From: CAIUPE01 sp046091665
GTDB lineage: Bacteria > Pseudomonadota > Alphaproteobacteria > Rhizobiales > Beijerinckiaceae
Assembly: GCA_046091665.1 (NCBI GenBank)
Contig: JBJTCD010000025.1
Span: forward strand, 1 to 64,000
Direction: 5' to 3'
Length of the DNA stretch: 64,000 nt
Position numbers and translations under genes: made by a program. Below the pieces are notes generated by a model that worked only from the letters and a program-made list of their open reading frames with translations, had not been told where the DNA came from and did no database searches. Of the stretch, positions 52,412-60,931 are shown piece by piece. Numbering within the stretch: the first letter of the stretch is position 1; the number at the start of each line of letters is the position of its first letter.

Positions 52412-53374
52412 ATGAGGATAGACAGCGTGAAACAATTATCTGTTGCGGTCCAAATGGACCCCATCGAAAAAATCAATATTGCCGGTGATTCGACCTTTGC
52501 GCTTATGCTTGAAGCGCGGGCGCGCGGTCATGGGCTTTATTATTACACGCCGGATACGCTCGCTTTGCGTGATGGCGTTGTTTCAGCTCTCGTCGCTAAG
52601 GTCGATGTTCGTGATGTTAAAGGCGATCACGTGACGCTTCATCCCTTTGAGCGGCATGATCTTTCTAAAATGAATGTCGTCCTTCTACGCCAAGATCCGC
52701 CTTTCGATATGGCCTATATCACGACAACGCATCTGCTTGAGCAGATCGGGTCGCAAACTCTTGTTGTGAATGATCCCGCATCAGTTCGTAATGCGCCTGA
52801 AAAAATTCTTGTGATGCAATTTGCCGATCTCATGCCGCCGACTTTGATCACAAGGGATCGTGCGGAGATCGAAGCGTTCCGCGCGGTGCATGGCGAAGTC
52901 GTTATGAAGCCACTTTACGGCAATGGCGGCGCGGCCGTTTTCAAACTCTCGACACGCGATCCGAATTTTGGTTCGCTCTATGATCTCTTTTCTGTAACCT
53001 TTCGCGAGCCGTGGGTCATTCAGAAATTTTTACCGAAAGTTGTTGAAGGCGATAAACGCATCATTCTGATTGATGGTGTTGCGCGTGGTGCGATCAATCG
53101 CGTGCCAAGTGGGGATGATATCCGTTCCAATATGGTGCGTGGCGGCGCCGCGGAAGCCACACAATTGACTCCGCGCGAACAAGAAATTTGTGAACGCATC
53201 GGACCCATATTGAAAAAAATGGGTCTCATCTTTGTAGGTATTGATGTGATTGATGGACACTTGACTGAAATCAATGTCACTTCACCTACCGGATTGCGCG
53301 CGATCAAGAGAGTCGGCGGACCTGATCTTGCCGCTGAAATTTGGGATGCGATAGAGGCGAAAGTCCACGCATAA
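52412..53374 (+). CDS. gshB: Glutathione synthetase
   Basis: A 320-residue ATP-grasp ligase that joins gamma-glutamylcysteine and glycine. Signatures: VAVQMDPIEKINIAGDSTFALMLEARARGH at the N-terminus, RQDPPFDMAYITTTHLLE, MKPLYGNGGAAVFKL, and the C-terminal VGIDVIDGHLTEINVTSPTGLR. AAGGCGG precedes the ATG; the N-terminus is several residues longer than usual. glnD starts within its stop codon (TAATG). Confidence 0.95.
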   Translation: MRIDSVKQLSVAVQMDPIEKINIAGDSTFALMLEARARGHGLYYYTPDTLALRDGVVSALVAKVDVRDVKGDHVTLHPFERHDLSKMNVVLLRQDPPFDMAYITTTHLLEQIGSQTLVVNDPASVRNAPEKILVMQFADLMPPTLITRDRAEIEAFRAVHGEVVMKPLYGNGGAAVFKLSTRDPNFGSLYDLFSVTFREPWVIQKFLPKVVEGDKRIILIDGVARGAINRVPSGDDIRSNMVRGGAAEATQLTPREQEICERIGPILKKMGLIFVGIDVIDGHLTEINVTSPTGLRAIKRVGGPDLAAEIWDAIEAKVHA

Positions 53375-56109
53375 TGGCTATGACGTCTTCGTCATCACGT
53401 GAGAGATTGAAAGAAGCCGCTACGCGTCCAGGCGATGTCGCCGCGCGTAGAAAATCTGTGGTGGCCATTCTTCAAGAAGCCCATCTTGCCGCACGAAGTG
53501 AAGCGGAGTGGATTTTAAACAACACGAAAGACGGCTTTGCGTGTGTCAACTTTCTCTCGCAGAGTATGGATTTTATTATCGCCTCTCTGCATGAATTGGC
53601 GACAACAATTTTTCACCCCTCAAGCAATCCGTCGACGGGGGAGAGAATAACGGTTGCGGCGGTTGGTGGTTATGGCAGAGGCACGTTAGCGCCTGGTTCG
53701 GACATCGATCTTTTATTTATTCTTCCGTATAAAGCCACACCATGGTCAGAGAGTGTTGTTGAAACCATTCTCTACGCTTTGTGGGATTTGAAGTTAAAAG
53801 TTGGTCACTCGGTCAGAACCGTCGATGAATGTATCCGTGAAGCCAAAACAGATATGACCATTCGTACCGCGCTTCTTGAAGCAAGACTTCTTGCTGGTGA
53901 CCACGATCTGTTCGATCAGTTCACAAGAAGATTTGAAAATGAAATTGTGGCGGATACGGCGTCTGAATTTGTTGCCGCGAAACTTGCAGAACGCGAAGCA
54001 CGCGTGTCGCGTGCGGGTTCTTCGCGCTATCTTGTTGAACCGAATGTCAAAGATGGCAAAGGCGGTTTGCGCGATCTCAACACGTTGTTTTGGATCGCCA
54101 AATATGTGTATCGCATCAAAGACGCGAAGGATTTGATTGAAGCCGGTCTCTTCAGTCACGAAGAGTATAATTTATTTCGCCGCTGCGAAGATTTTCTGTG
54201 GCGCGTGCGGTGTCATTTGCATTTTGCAGCGGGTCGTGCGGAAGAGCGACTCTCCTTTGATTTTCAACGCGTTCTTGCTGAAAAGCTTGGCTATGTCTCG
54301 CATGGCGGCTTGTCTGGCGTCGAACGTTTTATGAAACGTTACTTTTTGATTGCCAAAGATGTTGGTGATCTCACTGCGATTGTCTGCGCTTCACTTGAGG
54401 CGCGTCATCAAAAGCCGGTCACAGGATTTAATCGTTTCGTTGGGAAACTGCGCCGACGCGAGAAGAAGACAACGGAGTTAACAGATTTCATTGTCGAAAA
54501 TGAGCGTTTAACGGTCAGCGACGATGACGTGTTTCGCCGTGATCCGATTAATCTTCTTCGTCTCTTTTATTACGCTGACCAACAAAATCGCGCCATCCAT
54601 CCGCATGCTGCACGGCTTGTGACGCAGTCATTAAACCTCGTCGATCAGAATCTTCGTACGTCAAAAACGGCCAATGATCTCTTTATTGAAATTCTGACAT
54701 CACGGAATTCGCCAGAAATCACGCTGCGCCGTATGAATGAAGCGGGGTTACTCGGTAAATTTGTTCCGGAATTTGGCCGTGTGGTCGCGATGATGCAATT
54801 TAACATGTATCATCACTATACGGTTGATGAACATCTCTTACGATCTATTGGTGTCTTGGCTCAAATTGAAGCAGGACAACACGCGGCCGAATTGCCGGTC
54901 GCGCATGAAATCATACCGATGATCCGCAATCGTAAGATTCTTTATGTCGCGCTTTTCCTTCATGACATTGCCAAAGGCCGCCCTGAGGACCATTCAATTG
55001 CCGGCGCGAAAGTGGCAAAAAAACTTTGCCCACGCTTCGGCTTGAATGAAGCCGAAACCGAAGCGGTGGCTTGGCTCATCGAACATCACCTTGATATGTC
55101 AAACATCGCGCAAAGTCGCGATCTTTCAGACCCTGCAACCATTGATGCTTTCGTGACAAGCGTTCAGACACTTGAGCGGTTGCGTATGCTCCTCGTCTTA
55201 ACGGTATGCGATATTCGGGCGGTCGGCCCCGGTGTATGGAATGGCTGGAAAGGTCAATTGCTACGCACATTGTTTTGGGAAACCGAGATTGTTCTCGCTG
55301 GTGGTCACTCTTTAATCAATCGCGAACATCGTGTTCGTGCCGCGCAGGATGAATTACGACGCGCGCTGCCGAATTGGACCGATGACGAGCTTGATACGTA
55401 TATCGCGCGCCATAATTCAGCCTATTGGTTGAAGGTTGATCTCGCCCGCCGGATCAAACATGCGCAATTTCTTTATGGTGCTGCGCGTGAAATGCGATCG
55501 CTTGCAACGGAGGTCGCAACCGATAAATTTCGTGGCGTGACGGAGCTTACCGTCTCCGCACCCGATCATCCGCGTCTTTTGGCTATTCTCACAGGCGCTT
55601 GTGCGGCGGCAGGCGCCAATATTGTTGATGCTCAAATTTTTACGACAACTGATGGAATGGCGCTTGATACGATTTTCATCTCCCGCGCTTTTGATGAAGA
55701 TGAAGATGAATTGCGACGCGCAGCCCGAGTGGCGCGCGGCATTGAGCAGGCGCTCAAAGGGGAAATCAAAATCGCGGAAGCGGTGGCCGCACGTTCGCCG
55801 CAACGCGGAGTCGCCGCAAAAACCTTTTCCGTCGTGCCGGAGATTGTCGTCGATAATAGTCTCTCAAACCGTTTCACGGTGATTGAAATCTCAGGGCTTG
55901 ATCGGCCGGGGCTTCTTTACGAATTGACGACGGCGATTGGGAAACTCAACCTCAACATTGCCTCCGCTCATATTGTAACCTTCGGCGAGAAGGCGGTCGA
56001 CGTATTCTATGTGACCGATTTGACTGGCGGCAAAGTGAGCCATTTGACCCGGCAGGCCACCATTCGTAAAACGCTGCTCGATCTCTTCGGCGCGCGCGAA
56101 GCGGCCTGA
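53374..56109 (+). CDS. glnD: Bifunctional [protein-PII] uridylyltransferase / uridylyl-removing enzyme
   Basis: A 911-residue nitrogen sensor that uridylylates PII when glutamine is low. Domains in order: nucleotidyltransferase with GGYGRGTLAPGSDIDLLF, the central GlnE-like helical region (VKDGKGGLRDLNTLFWIAK), the HD hydrolase domain with LFLHDIAKGRPEDHS and EHHLDMS, and two C-terminal ACT domains (VSAPDHPRLLAILTGACAAAGANIVDAQIFTT and ISGLDRPGLLYELTTAIGKLNLNIASAHI). I start at the ATG at 53374, which overlaps the gshB stop. Confidence 0.96.
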   Translation: MAMTSSSSRERLKEAATRPGDVAARRKSVVAILQEAHLAARSEAEWILNNTKDGFACVNFLSQSMDFIIASLHELATTIFHPSSNPSTGERITVAAVGGYGRGTLAPGSDIDLLFILPYKATPWSESVVETILYALWDLKLKVGHSVRTVDECIREAKTDMTIRTALLEARLLAGDHDLFDQFTRRFENEIVADTASEFVAAKLAEREARVSRAGSSRYLVEPNVKDGKGGLRDLNTLFWIAKYVYRIKDAKDLIEAGLFSHEEYNLFRRCEDFLWRVRCHLHFAAGRAEERLSFDFQRVLAEKLGYVSHGGLSGVERFMKRYFLIAKDVGDLTAIVCASLEARHQKPVTGFNRFVGKLRRREKKTTELTDFIVENERLTVSDDDVFRRDPINLLRLFYYADQQNRAIHPHAARLVTQSLNLVDQNLRTSKTANDLFIEILTSRNSPEITLRRMNEAGLLGKFVPEFGRVVAMMQFNMYHHYTVDEHLLRSIGVLAQIEAGQHAAELPVAHEIIPMIRNRKILYVALFLHDIAKGRPEDHSIAGAKVAKKLCPRFGLNEAETEAVAWLIEHHLDMSNIAQSRDLSDPATIDAFVTSVQTLERLRMLLVLTVCDIRAVGPGVWNGWKGQLLRTLFWETEIVLAGGHSLINREHRVRAAQDELRRALPNWTDDELDTYIARHNSAYWLKVDLARRIKHAQFLYGAAREMRSLATEVATDKFRGVTELTVSAPDHPRLLAILTGACAAAGANIVDAQIFTTTDGMALDTIFISRAFDEDEDELRRAARVARGIEQALKGEIKIAEAVAARSPQRGVAAKTFSVVPEIVVDNSLSNRFTVIEISGLDRPGLLYELTTAIGKLNLNIASAHIVTFGEKAVDVFYVTDLTGGKVSHLTRQATIRKTLLDLFGAREAA

Positions 56110-56145
56110 CATCCTCATCTTTTGTCGAAAGACTCCTAAGAGAAA

Positions 56146-56177
56146 CTTGATTTTCTCACCCGGAAGACCGATATCCG
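56146..56177 (+). promoter_or_regulatory. Candidate RpoH (sigma-32) promoter of grpE
   Basis: CTTG (56146-56149), 18 bases, then CCGATATCCG (56168-56177) differs at one position from the alphaproteobacterial heat-shock consensus CTTG-N17/18-CYTATNTNNG. It lies 37 bases upstream of the grpE start. Confidence 0.5.
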
Positions 56178-56213
56178 CACCACATTTCCTCTTATATGAA
56201 TTGATTGAGAGCC

Positions 56214-56807
56214 ATGAGCGAGCACGAACAATCCGCGACCCCGGATCAACAACCCGATGCGGCCCAAAATTCGAACGAGCCAGCCTCGGGCAAAGAAGCC
56301 GATGTTTTTGCGATTATCGACGCGTTGAATGCTGAAAATGCGCAGCTGAAAGACAAGGCGCTTCGGACCATGGCGGATATGGAGAATCTCCGCCGTCGTA
56401 CCGAGAAAGAGGTCGCCGATGCGCGGACCTATGCCGTATCCTCATTCGCGCGTGATATGTTGAATGTGGCGGACAATATGCGGCGAGGCATTGAAAGCGT
56501 TCCTCAAGAGCAGCGCGCTTCTGCAGAAGGCGCTTTGAAAACTTTGCTTGAAGGTGTGGAATTGACCGAGCGTGATCTTTTGAAGACGCTTGAGAAATAC
56601 GGCATCAAACAGATCGATCCGCAGGGTCAGCGTTTTGATCCCAATCTCCATCAAGCGATGTTCGAAGTCGAAGATCCAAATGTGACCACAGGAACTGTTG
56701 TGCAAGTCGTGCAAGCAGGTTTTGTTATTGGCGAGCGCGTTTTGCGCCCGGCTCTTGTTGGTGTGTCGAAGGGTGGTCCCAAACCCGGCGTTGATACGAG
56801 CGCGTAG
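56214..56807 (+). CDS. grpE: Nucleotide exchange factor GrpE
   Basis: A 197-residue co-chaperone that releases ADP from DnaK. A disordered acidic N-terminus is followed by the long helix (LNAENAQLKDKALRTMADMENLRRRTEKEVADARTYAVSSFARDML) and the C-terminal beta domain with FDPNLHQAMFEVEDPNVTTGTVVQVVQAGFVIGERVLRPALVGV. The ATG at 56214 is the family start. It abuts the convergent alkB gene with no gap. Confidence 0.95.
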   Translation: MSEHEQSATPDQQPDAAQNSNEPASGKEADVFAIIDALNAENAQLKDKALRTMADMENLRRRTEKEVADARTYAVSSFARDMLNVADNMRRGIESVPQEQRASAEGALKTLLEGVELTERDLLKTLEKYGIKQIDPQGQRFDPNLHQAMFEVEDPNVTTGTVVQVVQAGFVIGERVLRPALVGVSKGGPKPGVDTSA

Positions 56808-57440
56808 TTATTTCGACGCGATCACCGGTTTCGTCACACGCCGCATGGTAAGATTGAAGCGTCCACCTTCTTTGAGAAGCGTGGACGTTTCTTTATAGAC
56901 ACGATCAATGCCGTGAAAATCGAGTCGCGCGGGACCACCAAAAATCAAACCATCACCGGATTGCAGTTTGATCGATTGTGTCGGCCCGTTGCGTTCACTC
57001 GTACCGATGCGAAAAAGCGCTGTGTCGCCAAAAGAGAGTGATACAACTGGCGCGTTGAAATCATCTTCATCGCGATCCTGATGTAAACCCATTTTCGCCG
57101 TCGCCGAATAATGATTGATGAGGCATGCTTCGGGCTCGGCGTAATTGTCTGTGAGTTGATTCCAAATTTTGATGAGCGACGGGAAAATTGGTGGCCAGTT
57201 TTCGCCTGTCACCGGATGGGTTTTCTGATAGCGATAGCCTGATTTGTCAGAGACCCATCCAAGCGAGCCAAGATTGAGCATCTTCACCGACATCGGATTG
57301 CCCCAACGCGGCATTGTTGATTGAAATAAGTGTGAAGTATTGATCGCGGTGTAAATTTCATCACGAAGCGATTCCTGCTCTTCCCGATTTAAGAGCGCTG
57401 GAAAATAAATGACACCGGGTTTAATCTCGACGTGTGTCAT
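56808..57440 (-). CDS. alkB: Alpha-ketoglutarate-dependent dioxygenase AlkB
   Basis: A 210-residue Fe(II)/2-oxoglutarate oxygenase that reverses alkylation damage (1-methyladenine, 3-methylcytosine). The iron ligands are HQD in GLHQDRDEDDF and the histidine in LDFHGIDRV; the 2-oxoglutarate motif is RFNLTMRR. PPIFPSLIKIWNQL and CLINHYSATAKMGLH are also typical. I use the ATG at 57440; the longer frame overlaps the upstream gene. It is last in a gpmA-GNAT-alkB run, 10 bases after the acetyltransferase. Confidence 0.92.
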   Translation of the reverse strand: MTHVEIKPGVIYFPALLNREEQESLRDEIYTAINTSHLFQSTMPRWGNPMSVKMLNLGSLGWVSDKSGYRYQKTHPVTGENWPPIFPSLIKIWNQLTDNYAEPEACLINHYSATAKMGLHQDRDEDDFNAPVVSLSFGDTALFRIGTSERNGPTQSIKLQSGDGLIFGGPARLDFHGIDRVYKETSTLLKEGGRFNLTMRRVTKPVIASK

Positions 57441-57450
57441 TTTCGCCCGA

Positions 57451-57966
57451 TCAATCAAACCATTTGAAAAAATAAACTGTGTCGCAATAACCGCCATCCG
57501 GCCAAAGTGCGTAATTGGGAATGACACCTGCGCGTTGATAGCCCGCGCGTTCATATAAACGTTCGGCTGTATTCAACGCCGTGTCGAGTGTCACAAGTTT
57601 CAACCCGCGACGTATGATCTCTTGATCAGCTGCTGCAAGCAATGAGGCACCAATGCCTTTGTTCCGATGGCTCGAATGCACAAGCAGTTTAGCAAGATCG
57701 GCACGATGTTTTTGATTGGGCTTTTTAGCCGGGATCAACTGACATGTGCCCACCGCGTGATTATTTTCAAGAGCAGCGAACAAAACAACCTCGCCACGCC
57801 GAACTGCGTCTGCAGTGTCTTTAAAAAAACTCACGGCTTCGATCATCGTGAACGGATTCATGAAATTGACAGAAGCGCCTTTGATAACGCAATCATGAAG
57901 AATGGCCGCGAGCTCATTTATGCGATGCTGCGCGTCATCACCATCAAGAATGCGGATGTCGATCAA
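57451..57966 (-). CDS. GNAT-family N-acetyltransferase
   Basis: A 171-residue acetyl-CoA-dependent transferase. Motif A is visible as LAKLLVHSSHRNKGIGASLLAAADQEIIRRG, and motif B as LVTLDTALNTAERLYERAGYQRAGVIPNYA. The acceptor is unknown. The TTG start overlaps the gpmA stop (TTGA), so it is translationally coupled to gpmA, and alkB follows 10 bases later. Confidence 0.87.
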   Translation of the reverse strand: MIDIRILDGDDAQHRINELAAILHDCVIKGASVNFMNPFTMIEAVSFFKDTADAVRRGEVVLFAALENNHAVGTCQLIPAKKPNQKHRADLAKLLVHSSHRNKGIGASLLAAADQEIIRRGLKLVTLDTALNTAERLYERAGYQRAGVIPNYALWPDGGYCDTVYFFKWFD

Positions 57967-58583
57967 GCGGTTAAGACCTTTTTCGATTCAACCGTTGAAT
58001 CGGCATTCAGGTGATAGACAAGCGGCACGCCCGTATCGAGTTCCATTGACGGAATCGTATCGGGCGTCAGCCGATCAAGAACCATCACAAGCGCACGCAG
58101 TGAATTACCATGCGCGGCAACAATCACCCTTTCGCCCCGTAACACACGCGGCAAAATCTCCTGACAATAATAAGGCAACACGCGCGCGACAGTGTCTTTT
58201 AAGCTCTCGCCATTCGGCGGCGGCACATCATAAGAGCGGCGCCAGACATGGACCTGCTCTTTACCCCATTTTGCACGGGCATCGTCTTTGTTGAGGCCAG
58301 AAAGATCACCATAATCGCGCTCGTTCAAAGCCTGCTCACGAATTGTTTTAAGATCATTCTGATTCAATTCGTTCAAAATCAAACGACACGTATGCTGTGC
58401 GCGCGTAAGTGCGGAAGTGAAAGCGATATCAAAATTTAAACCCAAGGCTTTCAAACGTTGGCCAGCCGCTTTCGCTTCCGCTTGGCCTTTTTCAGTCAGA
58501 TCGGGATCCTTCCAACCGGTAAAAAGATTTTTAAGATTCCAATCACTTTGACCGTGGCGAACAAGAACGAGTAGACGCTCCAT
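57963..58583 (-). CDS. gpmA: 2,3-bisphosphoglycerate-dependent phosphoglycerate mutase
   Basis: A 206-residue histidine phosphatase-fold enzyme that interconverts 3- and 2-phosphoglycerate in glycolysis. The phosphohistidine motif is LVLVRHGQSDWN; LNERDYGDLSGLNKDDARAKWGKEQVHVWRRSYD and VIVAAHGNSLRALVM (second catalytic histidine) confirm it. It is slightly short, as usual in Rhizobiales. It follows dapB by 60 bases. Confidence 0.94.
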   Translation of the reverse strand: MERLLVLVRHGQSDWNLKNLFTGWKDPDLTEKGQAEAKAAGQRLKALGLNFDIAFTSALTRAQHTCRLILNELNQNDLKTIREQALNERDYGDLSGLNKDDARAKWGKEQVHVWRRSYDVPPPNGESLKDTVARVLPYYCQEILPRVLRGERVIVAAHGNSLRALVMVLDRLTPDTIPSMELDTGVPLVYHLNADSTVESKKVLTA

Positions 58584-58643
58584 AGACTATCTCCTATCGA
58601 ATCATGTTTTCAGGCTTGCGTTGGCGAACTGAAAAATCCGAAC

Positions 58644-59462
58644 TCACACATCACTCAAGCCAAGCACATCCATCATTGAATAAAGACCCGGCTTTTGACC
58701 TCGTCCCCATAAAGCCGCACGCACAGCGCCGCGCGCAAAAATCCCGCGATCTTCGGCGTGATGCGACAATGTAATCCGTTCTGATTGCCCCGCAAAAATC
58801 ACACTGTGATCACCAACCACTGAGCCACCGCGCAATGAGGCAAAACCGATCCGTCCGGCTTCGCGCGCACCTGTATGACCATCGCGCACACGCACCGTAT
58901 TCGCATCATCAAGTGAAATCTTTCGTCCTTCCGCCGCGGCTTCACCTAAAAGAAGCGCGGTCCCAGAAGGTGCATCGACTTTCATGCGATGATGCATTTC
59001 AAGAATCTCAATATCGAAATCTTCTTGAAGCGTCGCGGCCACGCGTTTGACGAGTGCCGCCAGAAGATTGACCCCCAGACTCATATTGCCTGATCGAATG
59101 ATCACGGCGTGACGCGCAGCGGCTTCAAGTTTCTTGAGATCTTCCGATTGCATGCCGGTGGTACCAACCACATGAATGATCCGCGCTTGTGCGGCGAGTG
59201 TTGCAAAATGAGTGGTCGAAGCCGGTGTTGTGAAATCGATTACTGCATCCGCCTTGGCAAAGAGCGGCAAAGGGTCGTCGCTGATCAAAACGCCATTGGC
59301 GCCAATGCCAGAAAGAAGTCCTGAGTCTTGGCCGAGCGTCGGCGCGCCTTCGCGCTCAATCGCGCCCACAAGATGCATGCCTTCGGTGGCGACAACGGTT
59401 TGGATGAGCATCCGGCCCATGCGGCCCGCGGCACCAACAACAATCACTTTAAGATCGGTCAT
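58644..59462 (-). CDS. dapB: 4-hydroxy-tetrahydrodipicolinate reductase
   Basis: A 272-residue NAD(P)H-dependent enzyme of the lysine and diaminopimelate pathway. The nucleotide-binding loop is VVGAAGRMGRMLIQ, and the catalytic segment is EMHHRMKVDAPSGTALLLGEA. RIGFASLRGGSVVGDHSVIFAG is also typical. The ATG at 59462 is the family start; the frame extends 16 codons upstream. Confidence 0.95.
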   Translation of the reverse strand: MTDLKVIVVGAAGRMGRMLIQTVVATEGMHLVGAIEREGAPTLGQDSGLLSGIGANGVLISDDPLPLFAKADAVIDFTTPASTTHFATLAAQARIIHVVGTTGMQSEDLKKLEAAARHAVIIRSGNMSLGVNLLAALVKRVAATLQEDFDIEILEMHHRMKVDAPSGTALLLGEAAAEGRKISLDDANTVRVRDGHTGAREAGRIGFASLRGGSVVGDHSVIFAGQSERITLSHHAEDRGIFARGAVRAALWGRGQKPGLYSMMDVLGLSDV

Positions 59463-59531
59463 TGAGGAGTTTCCAAATCCGATTTTGAAAAAATTGACTA
59501 AGCGGCACAAAACGCGATTGCGCTTGTGCGG

Positions 59532-60236
59532 TCAACCGAGAGCGGCGGCAATTTCTTTTTGAATCGCGATGGCGGCGGCCACCGGATCCTCAGCCGCCGT
59601 CACCGGACGACCAATGACCAGATGATCCGCGCCCGCGCGGAGCGCCTCGGAGGGCGTCATTACCCGCTTCTGGTCGCCTTTGGCAGCTGATGCGGGCCTG
59701 ATGCCCGGCGTAACAAGCGCCATGCCCGATCCAAGCTGAGCGCGTATCTCGCCAACTTCCTCCGGCGAGAGGATCAAACCATCAATGCCGATCTCTTTGG
59801 CTTGCCCGGCGCGGCGTTTCACAAGTTCACGCACGGAGTAACCATAACCCGCGTCATGAAGATCTTTGTCATCATAAGAGGTCATAACCGTCACGGCGAG
59901 AATCTTGACGCCGCTTTGGCCCTTTCCCACCTTCGCCGCCCTCATGGTTTGCGGAAAGGCATGGACAGTCAGAAAGGTTGCGCCCAAATCAGCAAGGCGC
60001 GCCGTCGCGCGTTCCACCGTATTCGGGATGTCATGAAGTTTCAGATCGAGAAAAACCTTCTTGCCCTGTTTTGAAAGGGTACGCACGAGATCCAAACCAC
60101 CCGCGTAAACAAGCTCCATGCCGATCTTATAGAATGTGACATGGTCACCAAGGCGCTCGACCAAGGCTTCAGCCTCATTGATTTGCGGTATATCCAGCGC
60201 AACGATCAGGCGATCTTGATTGGAAATTTCAGCCAT
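59532..60236 (-). CDS. pyrF: Orotidine 5'-phosphate decarboxylase
   Basis: A 234-residue TIM-barrel enzyme making UMP from OMP. The catalytic motif is FLDLKLHDIPNTVERA, with RLIVALDIP at the N-terminus and LVTPGIRP near the end. Two starts are possible (60236 and 60248); I favour 60236, which has GGGGTG upstream and begins MAEISNQDR. It lies between the pmtA-like gene and dapB on the same strand. Confidence 0.95.
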   Translation of the reverse strand: MAEISNQDRLIVALDIPQINEAEALVERLGDHVTFYKIGMELVYAGGLDLVRTLSKQGKKVFLDLKLHDIPNTVERATARLADLGATFLTVHAFPQTMRAAKVGKGQSGVKILAVTVMTSYDDKDLHDAGYGYSVRELVKRRAGQAKEIGIDGLILSPEEVGEIRAQLGSGMALVTPGIRPASAAKGDQKRVMTPSEALRAGADHLVIGRPVTAAEDPVAAAIAIQKEIAAALG

Positions 60237-60299
60237 CACGCACCCCATCCCCCAGTCTGGATCAGATGAGATTGTGCGTCCCAGATTCTTGGCAGCAAA

Positions 60300-60887
60300 T
60301 CAACCGGAATGCGTGAAGCTACAATAAATCCAGATGCGTGCGGGCGGAATATTTTTCCATATTGTTTTGACCGCTGTCGGCTCAGTATTGAGCCCCTGTC
60401 CATCAACGGGCGGATCGAACCCATAGCTAAACTGAATAAAGGGCGCGCCCGGCATGAGGAGTTGTAGTGCCGTGCGAACCATATTTTGCCGTTGTGTTTT
60501 GCTTTGTGTCCGAAGCGGCAGCCCGGAAACAATCGCTGCGACTTTTGGAAAAGCATTTTGTTCAGCAATCTTCTCAAGCGCAAACGCGTCGTCGCAAAAA
60601 CACTGCGCCTTTGAATAACGCGCACAGAGATCGCGATAAAAATCAGGATGGTTCTCAATGAGAATCAAACGCGACTCGTCAATGCCACCTCCAATCAAAG
60701 CGTGAGTGATGCTGCCCGTCCCACTGCCAAGCTCAATGATTGGACCATTGATCTGCGGATCCACTTGATCCGCCATTGCTTTTGCAAGCTCGGGGCTTGA
60801 GGGCCAGATCGCACCCATCTTCAAAGGGAAGCGTGTGGCGGTTGCCATGAAACGGAGCGAATGAGAAAATTCTGTGAGAGCGTTCAT
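60300..60887 (-). CDS. Class I methyltransferase, phospholipid N-methyltransferase (PmtA)-like
   Basis: A 195-residue SAM-dependent methyltransferase. Motif I is PIIELGSGTGSITHALI, motif II is RLILIENHPDF, followed by a KsgA-like fold with AAIVSGLPLRT in place of a catalytic NPPY and FIQFSYGFDPPV afterwards. These features match rhizobial-type PmtA, which methylates phosphatidylethanolamine toward phosphatidylcholine, and also the rRNA-dimethylase-like genes found beside dnaJ. The exact substrate is inferred. Confidence 0.78.
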   Translation of the reverse strand: MNALTEFSHSLRFMATATRFPLKMGAIWPSSPELAKAMADQVDPQINGPIIELGSGTGSITHALIGGGIDESRLILIENHPDFYRDLCARYSKAQCFCDDAFALEKIAEQNAFPKVAAIVSGLPLRTQSKTQRQNMVRTALQLLMPGAPFIQFSYGFDPPVDGQGLNTEPTAVKTIWKNIPPARIWIYCSFTHSG

Positions 60888-60931
60888 CTGACCACCAAGC
60901 CCTGATGGTCGCGCTCAAACAATCCGGCGTT

